A stretch of 52,773 nucleotides of DNA from RGIG4608 sp051867875 (GTDB lineage Bacteria > Bacillota > Clostridia > Oscillospirales > CAG-272), in the NCBI GenBank assembly GCA_051867875.1, contig JBJDZG010000022.1, positions 1-52,773 on the forward strand, given 5' to 3'. The translations under genes were made by a program, and so were the position numbers. The notes below the pieces were generated by a model. It had not been told where the DNA came from and ran no database searches. It saw nothing but the letters and a program-made list of their open reading frames with translations. This document shows positions 8,062 through 15,524 of the stretch, piece after piece; the first letter of the stretch is position 1, and each line of letters begins with the position of its first letter.

Positions 8062-8147
8062 TGCACGAATTTTTCTCAAAAGACTTGAAAAGCAGGCAAA
8101 AATGTGATATCATTATCAAGTACAAAGACTGACGGAGAAAAATAAAA

Positions 8148-8996
8148 ATGAGAGTTATAGAAAACGAAAAATTTCCCACGGAGCGCGCACTCTACGGTGC
8201 TAATGGTGTTAAACTTATAAATTGCGCCTTTGACGGCGAAGAGGACGGCGAGAGCGCGCTGAAAGAGGGCAGGGACATCACCTGCCTTGACACGTATTTC
8301 AACCTTCGCTATCCGCTTTGGCACGACGATAATGTGCTTATTGACTCCTGCGAGATGACACAGCTCTGCCGTGCGGCGCTCTGGTATTCGAGCGGTATCG
8401 TTATCAAAAATTCAAAGCTCCACGGCATTAAAGCACTTCGGGAGTGCCATGATATACAAATTTCCGACAGCGACGTAAAGAGCATTGAGTTCGGCTGGTT
8501 TTCGCACGGAATCGACATTGAAAACACCTCGTTTGAGGGCGAATATTTCATGCTCCGCTCCACGCGTCTTGATATGAGAAATTCCTCGCTGAAAGGCAAA
8601 TATTCGTTCCAGTACGTAGAAAATTCCACCTTTGAAAATTGTAATTTTGACACAAAGGACGCGTTCTGGCACGCTAAAAATGTCGTCGTGAGAAATTGCA
8701 CCGTAAAGGGAGAATATCTCGCGTGGTATTGTGAGAACGTTACCTTTGAGAACTGCACGATCATCGGCACACAGCCCCTTTGCTACTGCAAGGGCTTAAA
8801 GCTCATTAATTGCAAGATGATTGACTGCGACCTCTCGTTTGAGAAGAGCGAGGTCGAGGCGGACATCGTCGGTTACGTTGAGAGCGTCAAGAACGTCTAC
8901 GCGGGCTTCGTCCGCGCCGACGGAATAGGCGAGATTATCTGCGACGACGAGAGGGCTTTGGGAAGCGTGGAGATTAAAGAAAAACTCGGCGTATAA
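8148..8996 (+). CDS. DUF3737-family right-handed beta-helix protein
   Basis: This 282-residue protein is built almost entirely of about 18-20-residue rungs of the form N-x-x-(F/L)-x-N-(C/S)-x-(F/L/I), for example NSTFENCNFDT and NVTFENCTIIGT. This predicts a right-handed parallel beta-helix. The overall pattern (WHDDNVLIDSCEMTQLCRAALWYSSG, GWFSHGIDIENTSFEGEYF segments) matches the DUF3737 family. There is no signal peptide, so it is probably cytosolic. Family members have no established role that I know. The gene is monocistronic with a weak promoter-like TTGAAA/TATCAT upstream. Confidence 0.85.
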   Translation: MRVIENEKFPTERALYGANGVKLINCAFDGEEDGESALKEGRDITCLDTYFNLRYPLWHDDNVLIDSCEMTQLCRAALWYSSGIVIKNSKLHGIKALRECHDIQISDSDVKSIEFGWFSHGIDIENTSFEGEYFMLRSTRLDMRNSSLKGKYSFQYVENSTFENCNFDTKDAFWHAKNVVVRNCTVKGEYLAWYCENVTFENCTIIGTQPLCYCKGLKLINCKMIDCDLSFEKSEVEADIVGYVESVKNVYAGFVRADGIGEIICDDERALGSVEIKEKLGV

Positions 8997-9049
8997 TTCT
9001 GTGCATAAATTGTCCCGCAAAATGCAAAAATAATAATATAAAATAATAA

Positions 9050-9085
9050 AAAAATCCCCCAAGTGCTTGACAATGGGGGATTTTT
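9050..9085 (+). terminator. Terminator of the DUF3737 gene, containing a promoter element
   Basis: ATCCCCC (9054-9060) pairs with GGGGGAT (9075-9081), followed by a T run. The unpaired loop contains TTGACA (9067-9072), the -35 box of the next gene. Confidence 0.85.
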
Positions 9086-9095
9086 AGTTTATAAT
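9067..9095 (+). promoter_or_regulatory. yceD-rpmF promoter embedded in the upstream terminator
   Basis: TTGACA (9067-9072) sits in the loop of the preceding terminator. A 17-bp spacer contains the 3' arm and T run, then TATAAT (9090-9095) follows. Both boxes are perfect. Confidence 0.88.
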
Positions 9096-9136
9096 AACGT
9101 TTGTTGTCAAAATTCATTTGTAAGGAGAGTGCAAAA

Positions 9137-9643
9137 GTGGTCATAGACTTAAACCCGATGCTTCGCGGTGAGATATCGAAAATCGATATAGATTTCGTGC
9201 TTACACCTGAAATAATTGAAGACGTCAGCTTTGACGGGGGCGCAAGAGTTTACGGCAAAATTACAAACTCCGCAGGATATATGAGGCTGACGCTCCGCGC
9301 AGACCTTCCATACGTCGGCGAGTGTGCGCGCTGTCTTGATGAGGTGCGCGGTACATTCTCGCTCGATTTTGAGAGAACGGTTGTTACCGAGGGAATGGTC
9401 AGCGAGGAAAAGCTTGAGGAGAGCGCGGACGAATATATCGTAATCGAGGACGGCAAGCTTGAGCTTGACGACGCGGTGAGAGAGGAGCTTCTCATTGATT
9501 TTCCGAGAAAACTGCTCTGCCGTGATGACTGCAAGGGGCTCTGCCCCAGGTGCGGAAAGCGACTGAACGAGGGCGAATGCGGTTGTACGACAAAAGAAAT
9601 CGACCCAAGGCTTGCAGTTTTGAAAAAATATCTTGACAAATGA
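9137..9643 (+). CDS. yceD: YceD/DUF177 family protein (23S rRNA accumulation)
   Basis: This 168-residue DUF177 protein is needed for large-subunit rRNA accumulation or processing in the organisms studied, and almost always precedes rpmF, as here. The N-terminal beta-rich domain carries a YVGECARCL motif near residue 56, and the C-terminus has a four-cysteine cluster (CRDDCKGLCPRCGKRL...CGC) that probably binds zinc. Translation should start at GTG 9137, because AAGGAG lies 9 nt upstream and the longer frame from 9101 would begin at the transcription start itself. rpmF follows after 63 bp. Confidence 0.87.
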   Translation: MVIDLNPMLRGEISKIDIDFVLTPEIIEDVSFDGGARVYGKITNSAGYMRLTLRADLPYVGECARCLDEVRGTFSLDFERTVVTEGMVSEEKLEESADEYIVIEDGKLELDDAVREELLIDFPRKLLCRDDCKGLCPRCGKRLNEGECGCTTKEIDPRLAVLKKYLDK

Positions 9644-9661
9644 AAATTTATGTAGTATAAT
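9633..9661 (+). promoter_or_regulatory. Internal rpmF promoter
   Basis: TTGACA (9633-9638) overlaps the yceD stop region; TATAAT (9656-9661) follows after 17 bp. This gives rpmF its own strong promoter in addition to read-through from yceD. Confidence 0.82.
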
Positions 9662-9706
9662 ATCAAAAGAAACTTGTGTATTACACTAACAAGGAGGTGT
9701 AGGTCA

Positions 9707-9889
9707 ATGGCAGTACCGAAGAGAAAAGTATCCAAAGCTCGCAGAGATAAGAGACGTTCTAACAACTGGAAGCTCTCTGTTCCCGGCATCGTTAAATGCC
9801 CCAAGTGCGGAGAATTCGTTCTCGCTCACAGAGTTTGCAAGAAATGCCGTACTTACAATGGCAAGGAAGTTATCAAAGAAGAAGCTTAA
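9707..9889 (+). CDS. rpmF: 50S ribosomal protein L32
   Basis: This 60-residue L32 begins MAVPKRKVSKARRDKRR, the invariant start of the family. It carries a zinc-ribbon CPKCG...CKKC (residues about 30-47). ATG 9707 is preceded by AAGGAGGTG. The longer frame from 9674 lacks homology and overlaps the leader. L32 is a late-assembling large-subunit protein near the peptidyl-transferase side. The presence of all four cysteines marks the zinc-containing form. Confidence 0.96.
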   Translation: MAVPKRKVSKARRDKRRSNNWKLSVPGIVKCPKCGEFVLAHRVCKKCRTYNGKEVIKEEA

Positions 9890-9927
9890 TTTTAAGCGTC
9901 TTATCGTTTGCAAAAACGGTTAAAATA

Positions 9928-9967
9928 GGGACTTATTCTGTTATGCTATCGGAAAGTCCCTTTTTTT
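9928..9967 (+). terminator. rpmF terminator
   Basis: GGGACTT (9928-9934) pairs with AAGTCCC (9954-9960), with seven T residues after it. Confidence 0.8.
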
Positions 9968-9994
9968 ACTTTACTGACGAAAGGAATTTGAAAA

Positions 9995-11170
9995 ATGAAA
10001 AAGTCAACGATTATTACCATTATTGCTTTCGTGCTGGGCATAGCAGTCCTCACGGCGGGTTTTATACTCGTTACCGACAATAACATAAAGGACAGCCTTT
10101 TCCCCACAACAAGCACGACAACGACAACTACCACAAAGCCGCAAACTCCCGACGAGCCCGCACACGAGCCTATGGATTTATTTGCCGTTGACGTATCGGA
10201 ATACGTAACGCTGGGTGCATATACGGGACTCGTCTTTGATATCGACTGGATTGATATTGACGAAAAAGCCGTCGACGAGCAGATTCTGATGACTATGTTC
10301 AAAAAAGGAGACCTTGAAAAGAAGGAGGAGGGAACCGTTACCGAGGGAATGGTTTTCAATTTCGACTATAAGGGTTACATAAACGACGTGCCTTTTGAGG
10401 GCGGAAGCGCAACCAATCAGACCGCTTATATAAGCGGTGATGATTTCGTGCTTACGGACGGTACGACCTTTATTGACGGCTTTGCACAGGGCGTGCTCGG
10501 TGCCGAGGTCGGCGTCGGGATAGATGTCCCCGTAACATTTCCCGAGGACTATCACAACTCGGAATATGCAGGCAAGGACGCCGTCTTTAAGGTTACAGTC
10601 AATTACATTCAGACGGGTACCTTCACGGACGAGCTTGCCGACAAATATTCAAGCGGTGAATATAAGACCGTAGCGGAATACAGAGAGTATATAAGAAACT
10701 ATTTTGAAGAACAGTTGGCAGACAGCCTTGAAGATGAAAAGAGCAATCTTGTCTGGAACAAGATAATCGAGGGCGCAACCTTCCACTCCATTCCCGAAGA
10801 ACAGTTCAACTATTATTTTAACAATTTCAAATCGTACGTTGAAATGTATCAGATGTATTTAGGCTCATACGAGGCAGCGCTCAAATATTTCGGCTTTGAG
10901 AACGAGGACGCATTGAAGGAATATACCAACGACGTAGTAAAGCAGGAGCTTGTGCTCTACGCCGTGCTTCAAGCGGAGAACATTCAGGTAACGGATATCG
11001 AATTCAGCGTGTTAGTTGGCGAACTCAAAGAGAGTATGGGAGTTGAGACCGACGAAGAGGTGTTCGCAAAATACTCCGAGGAAACTATAAGAGAGCAGAT
11101 AATGCTTGATAAAACGCAGAAATTCGTATTTGAAAATAATACGTTCAATATCATCATTGAAGGAAAATAA
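9995..11170 (+). CDS. Membrane-anchored trigger-factor-like foldase (FKBP-type)
   Basis: This 391-residue protein has one N-terminal membrane segment (about 7-27) and a TTSTTTTTTTKP stalk that places the rest outside the cell. Residues about 115-200 form an FKBP-type peptidyl-prolyl isomerase domain (GMVFNFDYKGYINDVPFEGG ... FIDGFAQGVLGAEVG ... VTFPEDYHN), as in trigger factor. The following helical part resembles the trigger-factor C-terminal chaperone arms. It lacks the ribosome-binding N-terminal domain of true trigger factor, so an extracytoplasmic foldase for secreted proteins is the likely role. AAAGG precedes the ATG. It is monocistronic. Confidence 0.85.
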   Translation: MKKSTIITIIAFVLGIAVLTAGFILVTDNNIKDSLFPTTSTTTTTTTKPQTPDEPAHEPMDLFAVDVSEYVTLGAYTGLVFDIDWIDIDEKAVDEQILMTMFKKGDLEKKEEGTVTEGMVFNFDYKGYINDVPFEGGSATNQTAYISGDDFVLTDGTTFIDGFAQGVLGAEVGVGIDVPVTFPEDYHNSEYAGKDAVFKVTVNYIQTGTFTDELADKYSSGEYKTVAEYREYIRNYFEEQLADSLEDEKSNLVWNKIIEGATFHSIPEEQFNYYFNNFKSYVEMYQMYLGSYEAALKYFGFENEDALKEYTNDVVKQELVLYAVLQAENIQVTDIEFSVLVGELKESMGVETDEEVFAKYSEETIREQIMLDKTQKFVFENNTFNIIIEGK

Positions 11171-11280
11171 AATAAAGAAAGAAACCGCAATTACGTGGCT
11201 TCTCATAATGATATTTACAAATTTCGGCAGAGGTATTGTTCCTCTGCTGATTTTGTGATATAATCAGTAGGGTGATAGAT

Positions 11281-11538
11281 ATGCATAAAGAAAAAGAATT
11301 GCTACAACGAAAATCAGTAAGATTGAAGAATTTTGATTACAGCTCTGCGGGGGCATATTTTATAACAATATGTACGAAAAGCAGGCAACAAATTTTATCT
11401 CACGTTGTAGGGGGCGACGTCCTCGACGCCCCGCCGTTTAACGTTTGTTTTGCACGGTGCGGGTATGACAACCGTAGGGGGCGACGTCCTCGACAGCGAA
11501 TTTTACTATTTGGACAAAATGCGACAAAACGAATATAA
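11281..11538 (+). pseudogene. REP-associated tyrosine transposase (RAYT) remnant
   Basis: About 40 N-terminal residues (RKSVRLKNFDYSSAGAYFIT, ICTKSR) match the beginning of the short Y1/IS200-like RAYT transposases. The sequence then runs into GC-rich repeat DNA and stops at 85 residues; the HUH motif and catalytic tyrosine are absent. Two copies of a 21-bp repeat (11407-11427 and 11474-11494) sit inside the frame, which is how REP-type palindromes often surround such genes. A GGTGAT site precedes ATG 11281. I infer a decayed gene, not a functional short protein. Confidence 0.7.
11407..11494 (+). repeat. Two copies of a GTAGGGGGCGACGTCC repeat
   Basis: The 21-bp word starting GTAGGGGGCGACGTCCTCG occurs at 11407-11427 and 11474-11494. 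The first copy continues into a complementary half (GACGTCC...), so each can form a small hairpin. They lie within the RAYT remnant and are probably its associated REP-like repeats. Confidence 0.65.
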
Positions 11539-11574
11539 AAAATTGTGCAAAGTGCTGATAATTCTCAAATGTAG

Positions 11575-11603
11575 TTGACTTTTGGCAAGTATAGTGCTAT
11601 AAT
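11575..11603 (+). promoter_or_regulatory. Promoter of the pilin-like gene
   Basis: TTGACT (11575-11580), 17-bp spacer, TATAAT (11598-11603). The gene starts at 11769, leaving a leader of about 160 nt. Confidence 0.8.
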
Positions 11604-11617
11604 GCACTCGTAAAAGG

Positions 11618-11636
11618 TCAGAAAATTCTGATTTTT
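11618..11636 (+). promoter_or_regulatory. 5' leader hairpin followed by a U run
   Basis: The palindrome TCAGAAAATTCTGA (11618-11631) is followed by TTTTT within about 10 nt of the predicted transcription start. It looks like a terminator but may be too close to the start to act as one; a transcript-stabilising 5' hairpin is an alternative. The rest of the leader up to 11750 holds a CGATG/CATCG pair but no riboswitch I recognise. Confidence 0.45.
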
Positions 11637-11768
11637 TATAGAGAAAACAACGATGCGTATACATTCATCGAGTGTCGCTGCTTTCCCTTGAATACACCTT
11701 ATTTGATTGCAGGATGTACTAAACACACAAACAAATCAAAAAAGACAATTAAAAGGAGAATTAATCCA

Positions 11769-12185
11769 ATGAACACTAAAAAAGGTTTTACACTCGTTGA
11801 ATTGCTCGTAGTTATCGCAATTCTCGCTATCCTCGCTACAGTAAGCGTAGTAGGTTACACATCTTTCATCACAAGAGCTGAACAGTCAAATGCTGAGACA
11901 GAAGCTCACCAGATCGAAACAACAATCGAATCTTACCTTATCGCAGGTCAGTCCTACAAGCTTGGAACAGTTGGTAGCGATGAAGTATATCTTGTAGTTA
12001 AGAATGGCAATATCGCTCTTGCAAGCGATGCGGCTGGCACACCTTTCGCAACAGCTCCCACAGGTGAAGTTACAGGTAATGTCGACATCACCATTGAAGG
12101 TGCTACATTGACGCTTGTTGACGCTACTCATCTTACATATACATCAGCAAAGGGTCACAGCGTTACAATTACGCTTAATAGATAA
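11769..12185 (+). CDS. Type IV pilin-like (prepilin) protein
   Basis: This 138-residue protein starts MNTKKGFTLVELLVVIAILA. The KKG|FTLVE site is the prepilin peptidase (PilD/ComC) cleavage motif, with the Glu5 of mature pilins and a hydrophobic helix. The C-terminal part is a small Thr/Ala/Gly-rich beta domain without a cysteine pair. ATG 11769 follows AAAGGAG; the frame upstream to 11688 is leader. No assembly ATPase, platform protein or peptidase gene is near, so it is an orphan pilin or pseudopilin that would rely on a pilus or competence system elsewhere. Confidence 0.88.
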   Translation: MNTKKGFTLVELLVVIAILAILATVSVVGYTSFITRAEQSNAETEAHQIETTIESYLIAGQSYKLGTVGSDEVYLVVKNGNIALASDAAGTPFATAPTGEVTGNVDITIEGATLTLVDATHLTYTSAKGHSVTITLNR

Positions 12186-12274
12186 AATTAATTATTAAAC
12201 ATTAAAATTTTAATTTACAAGCATTACATACAAATAAAGTTAATGTTTGTGCAATCAAAATAAGATGTCAACTG

Positions 12275-12305
12275 CGCGGAGCGTGAAAACGCTCCGCGTT
12301 ACTTT
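12275..12305 (+). terminator. Terminator of the pilin-like gene
   Basis: CGCGGAGCGT (12275-12284) and ACGCTCCGCG (12289-12298) form a perfect 10-bp stem with a GAAA loop. The following TTACTTTT is only partly T-rich. Confidence 0.75.
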
Positions 12306-12409
12306 TCGTCCATATCCTGCGCCGTCCCGATTTCCATATCCGTCCCGCAACATTTTTTGGGCTATTCCTATGAAACGGTATTATGATGAATATTATCATG
12401 AGAAATAAA

Positions 12410-12440
12410 AACAAAAGAGCTTCCCGTCGGAAGCCCTTTT
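12410..12440 (-). terminator. Terminator of the CofE-like gene
   Basis: On the minus strand AAAGGGCTTCC and GGAAGCTCTTT pair around GACG and run into a U-rich end. Confidence 0.75.
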
Positions 12441-12451
12441 CATTATTTGTT

Positions 12452-13645
12452 TTATTCCGTCGTGTAGTTGTCGAAATAGCCCTGAATCCAGACGATAGGT
12501 GTGCCCTTGTCGCCCGAGCCTGAGGTAAGGTCGCAGAGCGAACCGATAAGGTCCGTAAGCTGACGGGGGGTCGTGCCCTCGGATACCATCTGACCGACGA
12601 GGTTGCCGTCCTTATCGGCGATTCTTTCCTTGATAGCGTCCCTTAACGCCTCGCCCGAAAGGTCTGCAAAATCGTTGTCCGCAAGATATTTGAGCTTTAA
12701 CTCGTTGGGCGTGCCCTCAAGTCCAGAGGTGTACGCGGGGGAAACTACCGGGTCTGCAAGCTCCCAAATCTTTCCGACGGGATCCTTGAATGCACCGTCG
12801 CCGTAAACCATAACCTCAACGTGCTTGCCCGTTGCTTTGAAAATTCTGTCCTGAATCTCGTCAACTACCTTCCGGCAGTCGCGGGGGAAGAGCTTAACGG
12901 TTTCTTCCGTCGCCTTATTAGAGCCGAGAAGACCGTATTTTTCGTTATAACCGCTTCCGTTTACGGGAGCCGAAAGAATATCGTCAAGACCGTAGACAAT
13001 CTCAGCGCCTGCCGCGCGGAGAAGTCTTTTTGAACGTGCGCGCGTGTGAATATCGCAAACGAGAACGTTCTTGGTGTAATTAAGCACTGCGCGCGCGTCG
13101 TTTGCGAAGATTATCTCGCACTCGGCGCCGTTTGCCTTTATGAGATTTTCGTAAAATTCAACGTAATCAACGCCTGTAAAACGGTGTTTCTCATAGCCGA
13201 AGCACTCGCGGTAGCGTTCAAGAGTGAGCACGTCGCTGTAAGGATTTATGCCGAGCTCATCGACTTTGTCAAGGCTCACGAGATGATTTCCGACCTCGTC
13301 GGAGGGGTAGGAGAGCATAAGAACTATCTTCTTTGCACCTCTTGCGATACCCGCAAGGCAGACGGAGAAACGGTTACGGCTGAGAATGGGGAAAATAACA
13401 CCCACGGTCTCGCCGCCGAATTTCGCCCTTACGTCCTGTGCAATATCGTCAACCGACGCGTAGTTGCCCTGCGCGCGGGCTACGATAGCTTCGGTCATAG
13501 CGATGATATCTCTGTCTCTTATCGGGGAATTTTCTTCTTTTGAAGCTTCAAGCACACAGCTTGTAACTATGTCGGGAATACTGTCTCCGCTTCTGATGAT
13601 GGGTGCTCTCACGCCGCGGGAAACTGTTCCTATTGTACGGCTCAT
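12452..13645 (-). CDS. CofE-like coenzyme F420-0:L-glutamate ligase family protein
   Basis: This 397-residue protein matches the F420_ligase family as found in Firmicutes: an early R-G-V-R-A-P-I-I-R-x-G-D stretch, DIIAMTEAIVARAQGNY near residue 47, and a GDGAFKDPVGKIWELADPVVSPAY segment near 280. Archaeal CofE adds glutamates to F420-0 using GTP. Clostridial homologues are longer and occur in organisms without an F420 pathway, and no other F420 gene is seen here, so its substrate is uncertain; a gamma-glutamyl or amino-acid ligase role is possible. An AAGGAG site precedes the ATG. It is monocistronic. Confidence 0.82.
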   Translation of the reverse strand: MSRTIGTVSRGVRAPIIRSGDSIPDIVTSCVLEASKEENSPIRDRDIIAMTEAIVARAQGNYASVDDIAQDVRAKFGGETVGVIFPILSRNRFSVCLAGIARGAKKIVLMLSYPSDEVGNHLVSLDKVDELGINPYSDVLTLERYRECFGYEKHRFTGVDYVEFYENLIKANGAECEIIFANDARAVLNYTKNVLVCDIHTRARSKRLLRAAGAEIVYGLDDILSAPVNGSGYNEKYGLLGSNKATEETVKLFPRDCRKVVDEIQDRIFKATGKHVEVMVYGDGAFKDPVGKIWELADPVVSPAYTSGLEGTPNELKLKYLADNDFADLSGEALRDAIKERIADKDGNLVGQMVSEGTTPRQLTDLIGSLCDLTSGSGDKGTPIVWIQGYFDNYTTE

Positions 13646-13757
13646 AATTTTATCTCCTTTTGATTAGAAAATTTGAGGTATTTACAAGAAAAGTATATCA
13701 TTATTTTTGACTGTTGTAAAGCGTTTTGCGCAAAAATTATTGCTTTTTTGCCGATTT

Positions 13758-14873
13758 TCAGGGCTTTACGAAATTGAGTATTTTCGCCATATCGTGAACG
13801 GTATTTTGGTTATACGGATACTCGGCAGCCTTTGACGCCTTTGCGGTTACGAGGACGAAAAGCTCGCCCGTTTCGTCGTTTTGAATGTAGGAAACGAGGC
13901 AGTAGCCCGCGTTGGTTTCAAGTCCCGACTTTGCGCCCAGCAGTGTGTAGCCGTCGACGACGGTAGAGGGTGTCAGCCCCATATTCGTCAGCGTTTTTTG
14001 AAGTGTGGAATTTGAGTACGTCATTTCGACGAAGTCAAGCCGATACGTCAATCCGCCGAAAAGCTCACGGCAGAGCGGATTTTCCATGGCGTAAGCCATA
14101 AGCCCCGCGATATCGCGGCAGGTAGTCTGATTTTCCTCGTAATCCATTCCTATCGCACCGCCGAATACGGTATTTTTAAGACCTATCTCGTCAGCCTTGT
14201 CATTCATTCGCTCTACGAACTGCGCTTCGGTGAGATTGAGGTAGTCAATAAGGCAGATTACCGAATCTGCTCCCGACATATACGTAATTCCGTAGAGCAG
14301 GTCGCGCACGCTGACGGTGCTGCCTACACAGCTTGAAAGCCACGCGGTAGATGAGGTTCCGTCAACCCTTGAGAGTATTTCTTTCGTGATAATGTAGCCG
14401 TTGTCGAGGTCCTCGATAAAGTCAAGAGCCGTTACGACAGTCATGACCTTCGTCATCGACGCGGGATAGATGAACCCGTCGGCGTTTTTATAAGCCAGCG
14501 TGGACATATTTTCGACGTTAATAAGTATCGCATAATCCGAGTAGAGCCCGAGCGAGTGAAGCGACGTTCCGCCCGTGTGTGCTATGAAATTGGTCTTGTC
14601 CGTTACCGTGGCATACGGGTGCACCGCATCGGGATTTATCGGGTGTCCCTGTTTCAGCGTCGTGGTAGATGAGCCGAAGGGATTCCAAACGGGGATTTCT
14701 CCCTCTCCGAATAGCGCGAAAAAGGCGCAGGTGATTATCGCAAGCGCCAAAATCGACGCGATAATCGCAACAGATGAAATCCGCTCTCCGCGGGATAGCT
14801 CGGAGCTTGCATATCTGTCCGCGCTCCCTTTGCCCGTTTTGAGCTGACCTTTATTGTACTGATGTTTGTTCAT
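13758..14873 (-). CDS. Membrane-anchored D-alanyl-D-alanine carboxypeptidase
   Basis: This 371-residue S11-family penicillin-binding protein trims the terminal D-Ala of peptidoglycan stems. A cytosolic tail (about 1-30) is followed by one membrane helix (SVAIIASILALAIITCAFFALF). The catalytic SxxK is SMTK (about residue 139), the SxN position reads SGAD (about 200), and the third motif is KSG in GAKSGLETNAGYC (about 314), instead of the usual KTG. The last substitutions are tolerated in some DacF-like enzymes, but activity is not certain. A short STTT run sits after the membrane helix. The gene ends 11 bp after the uracil-DNA glycosylase gene and is probably cotranscribed with it. Confidence 0.87.
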   Translation of the reverse strand: MNKHQYNKGQLKTGKGSADRYASSELSRGERISSVAIIASILALAIITCAFFALFGEGEIPVWNPFGSSTTTLKQGHPINPDAVHPYATVTDKTNFIAHTGGTSLHSLGLYSDYAILINVENMSTLAYKNADGFIYPASMTKVMTVVTALDFIEDLDNGYIITKEILSRVDGTSSTAWLSSCVGSTVSVRDLLYGITYMSGADSVICLIDYLNLTEAQFVERMNDKADEIGLKNTVFGGAIGMDYEENQTTCRDIAGLMAYAMENPLCRELFGGLTYRLDFVEMTYSNSTLQKTLTNMGLTPSTVVDGYTLLGAKSGLETNAGYCLVSYIQNDETGELFVLVTAKASKAAEYPYNQNTVHDMAKILNFVKP

Positions 14874-14884
14874 TTAACTGATAT

Positions 14885-15439
14885 TTACTCCATTTCGTCA
14901 AGCTTCTGCTTGATTTTCTTCATATCCTCAAGCATCTCTTCTTTTTTGCGGGGGTCGCGGAGCAGAAGTGCGGGGTGATACACTGCGGTGATGAGAAAAT
15001 TGCCCCTCTGCACCCAAGTGCCGTGCTCCTTCGTGATTCTGTAATCCTTGTCGATGAGACGCTGTGCGGATATTCTGCCGAGGCAGACTATCATTTTTGG
15101 CGATATCAGGCGCACCTGCTCGCGCAGATAGCCGATGCAGGCGTCCTCTTCCTCGGGTTTCGGGTCGCGGTTCTTCGGGGGACGGCATTTGAGAATGTTG
15201 GCAATATACACGTCCTCGCGCGAGATACCGACGGCGTAGAAAAACTTGTCGAGAAGCTGACCCGCTCTGCCTACGAAGGGCTTGCCCGAAAGGTCCTCGT
15301 TCTCTCCGGGCGCTTCGCCCACGAACAAAACCTTCGCGTTGCGGTTGCCCGTGCCGAAAACGCAGTTGGTCCTTGTTTTACACAGCTCGCACTTTTCGCA
15401 CGATGCACATTCGTCGTATAATTCTTCCCAAGTTTTCAT
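14885..15439 (-). CDS. Uracil-DNA glycosylase, family 4 (iron-sulfur)
   Basis: This 184-residue enzyme removes uracil from DNA. The family 4 iron-sulfur ligands are all present: C14-x2-C17 and C85-x15-C101. Motif 1 is GEAPGENED (residues 41-49), the KPFVGRAGQLLD segment follows, and motif 2 is HPALLLR near residue 157. Length is typical for family 4. An AGGAG site lies upstream of the ATG, behind a TTGAAA/TATAAT promoter. The carboxypeptidase gene is directly downstream. Confidence 0.93.
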   Translation of the reverse strand: MKTWEELYDECASCEKCELCKTRTNCVFGTGNRNAKVLFVGEAPGENEDLSGKPFVGRAGQLLDKFFYAVGISREDVYIANILKCRPPKNRDPKPEEEDACIGYLREQVRLISPKMIVCLGRISAQRLIDKDYRITKEHGTWVQRGNFLITAVYHPALLLRDPRKKEEMLEDMKKIKQKLDEME

Positions 15440-15477
15440 TTTTTTACTCCTATATGTAAAATTACAAATACACGGAT

Positions 15478-15506
15478 ATTATACCAAATTTCAAAAGGTT
15501 TTTCAA
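15478..15506 (-). promoter_or_regulatory. Promoter of the uracil-DNA glycosylase/carboxypeptidase operon
   Basis: On the minus strand TTGAAA (15501-15506) and TATAAT (15478-15483) are separated by 17 bp. The start at 15439 is 39 nt downstream of the -10 box. Confidence 0.75.
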
Positions 15507-15524
15507 TACGTTTGGCGAAATTTC

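Noticed and set aside
7245..8066. 273-residue frame on the minus strand
   Set aside because: It is the shadow of the poly-Thr lipoprotein gene, spans that gene's promoter and terminator, and has no ribosome binding site.
12200..12450. Possible riboswitch between the pilin gene and the CofE-like gene
   Set aside because: The interval is between convergent genes; both hairpins in it are explained as terminators.
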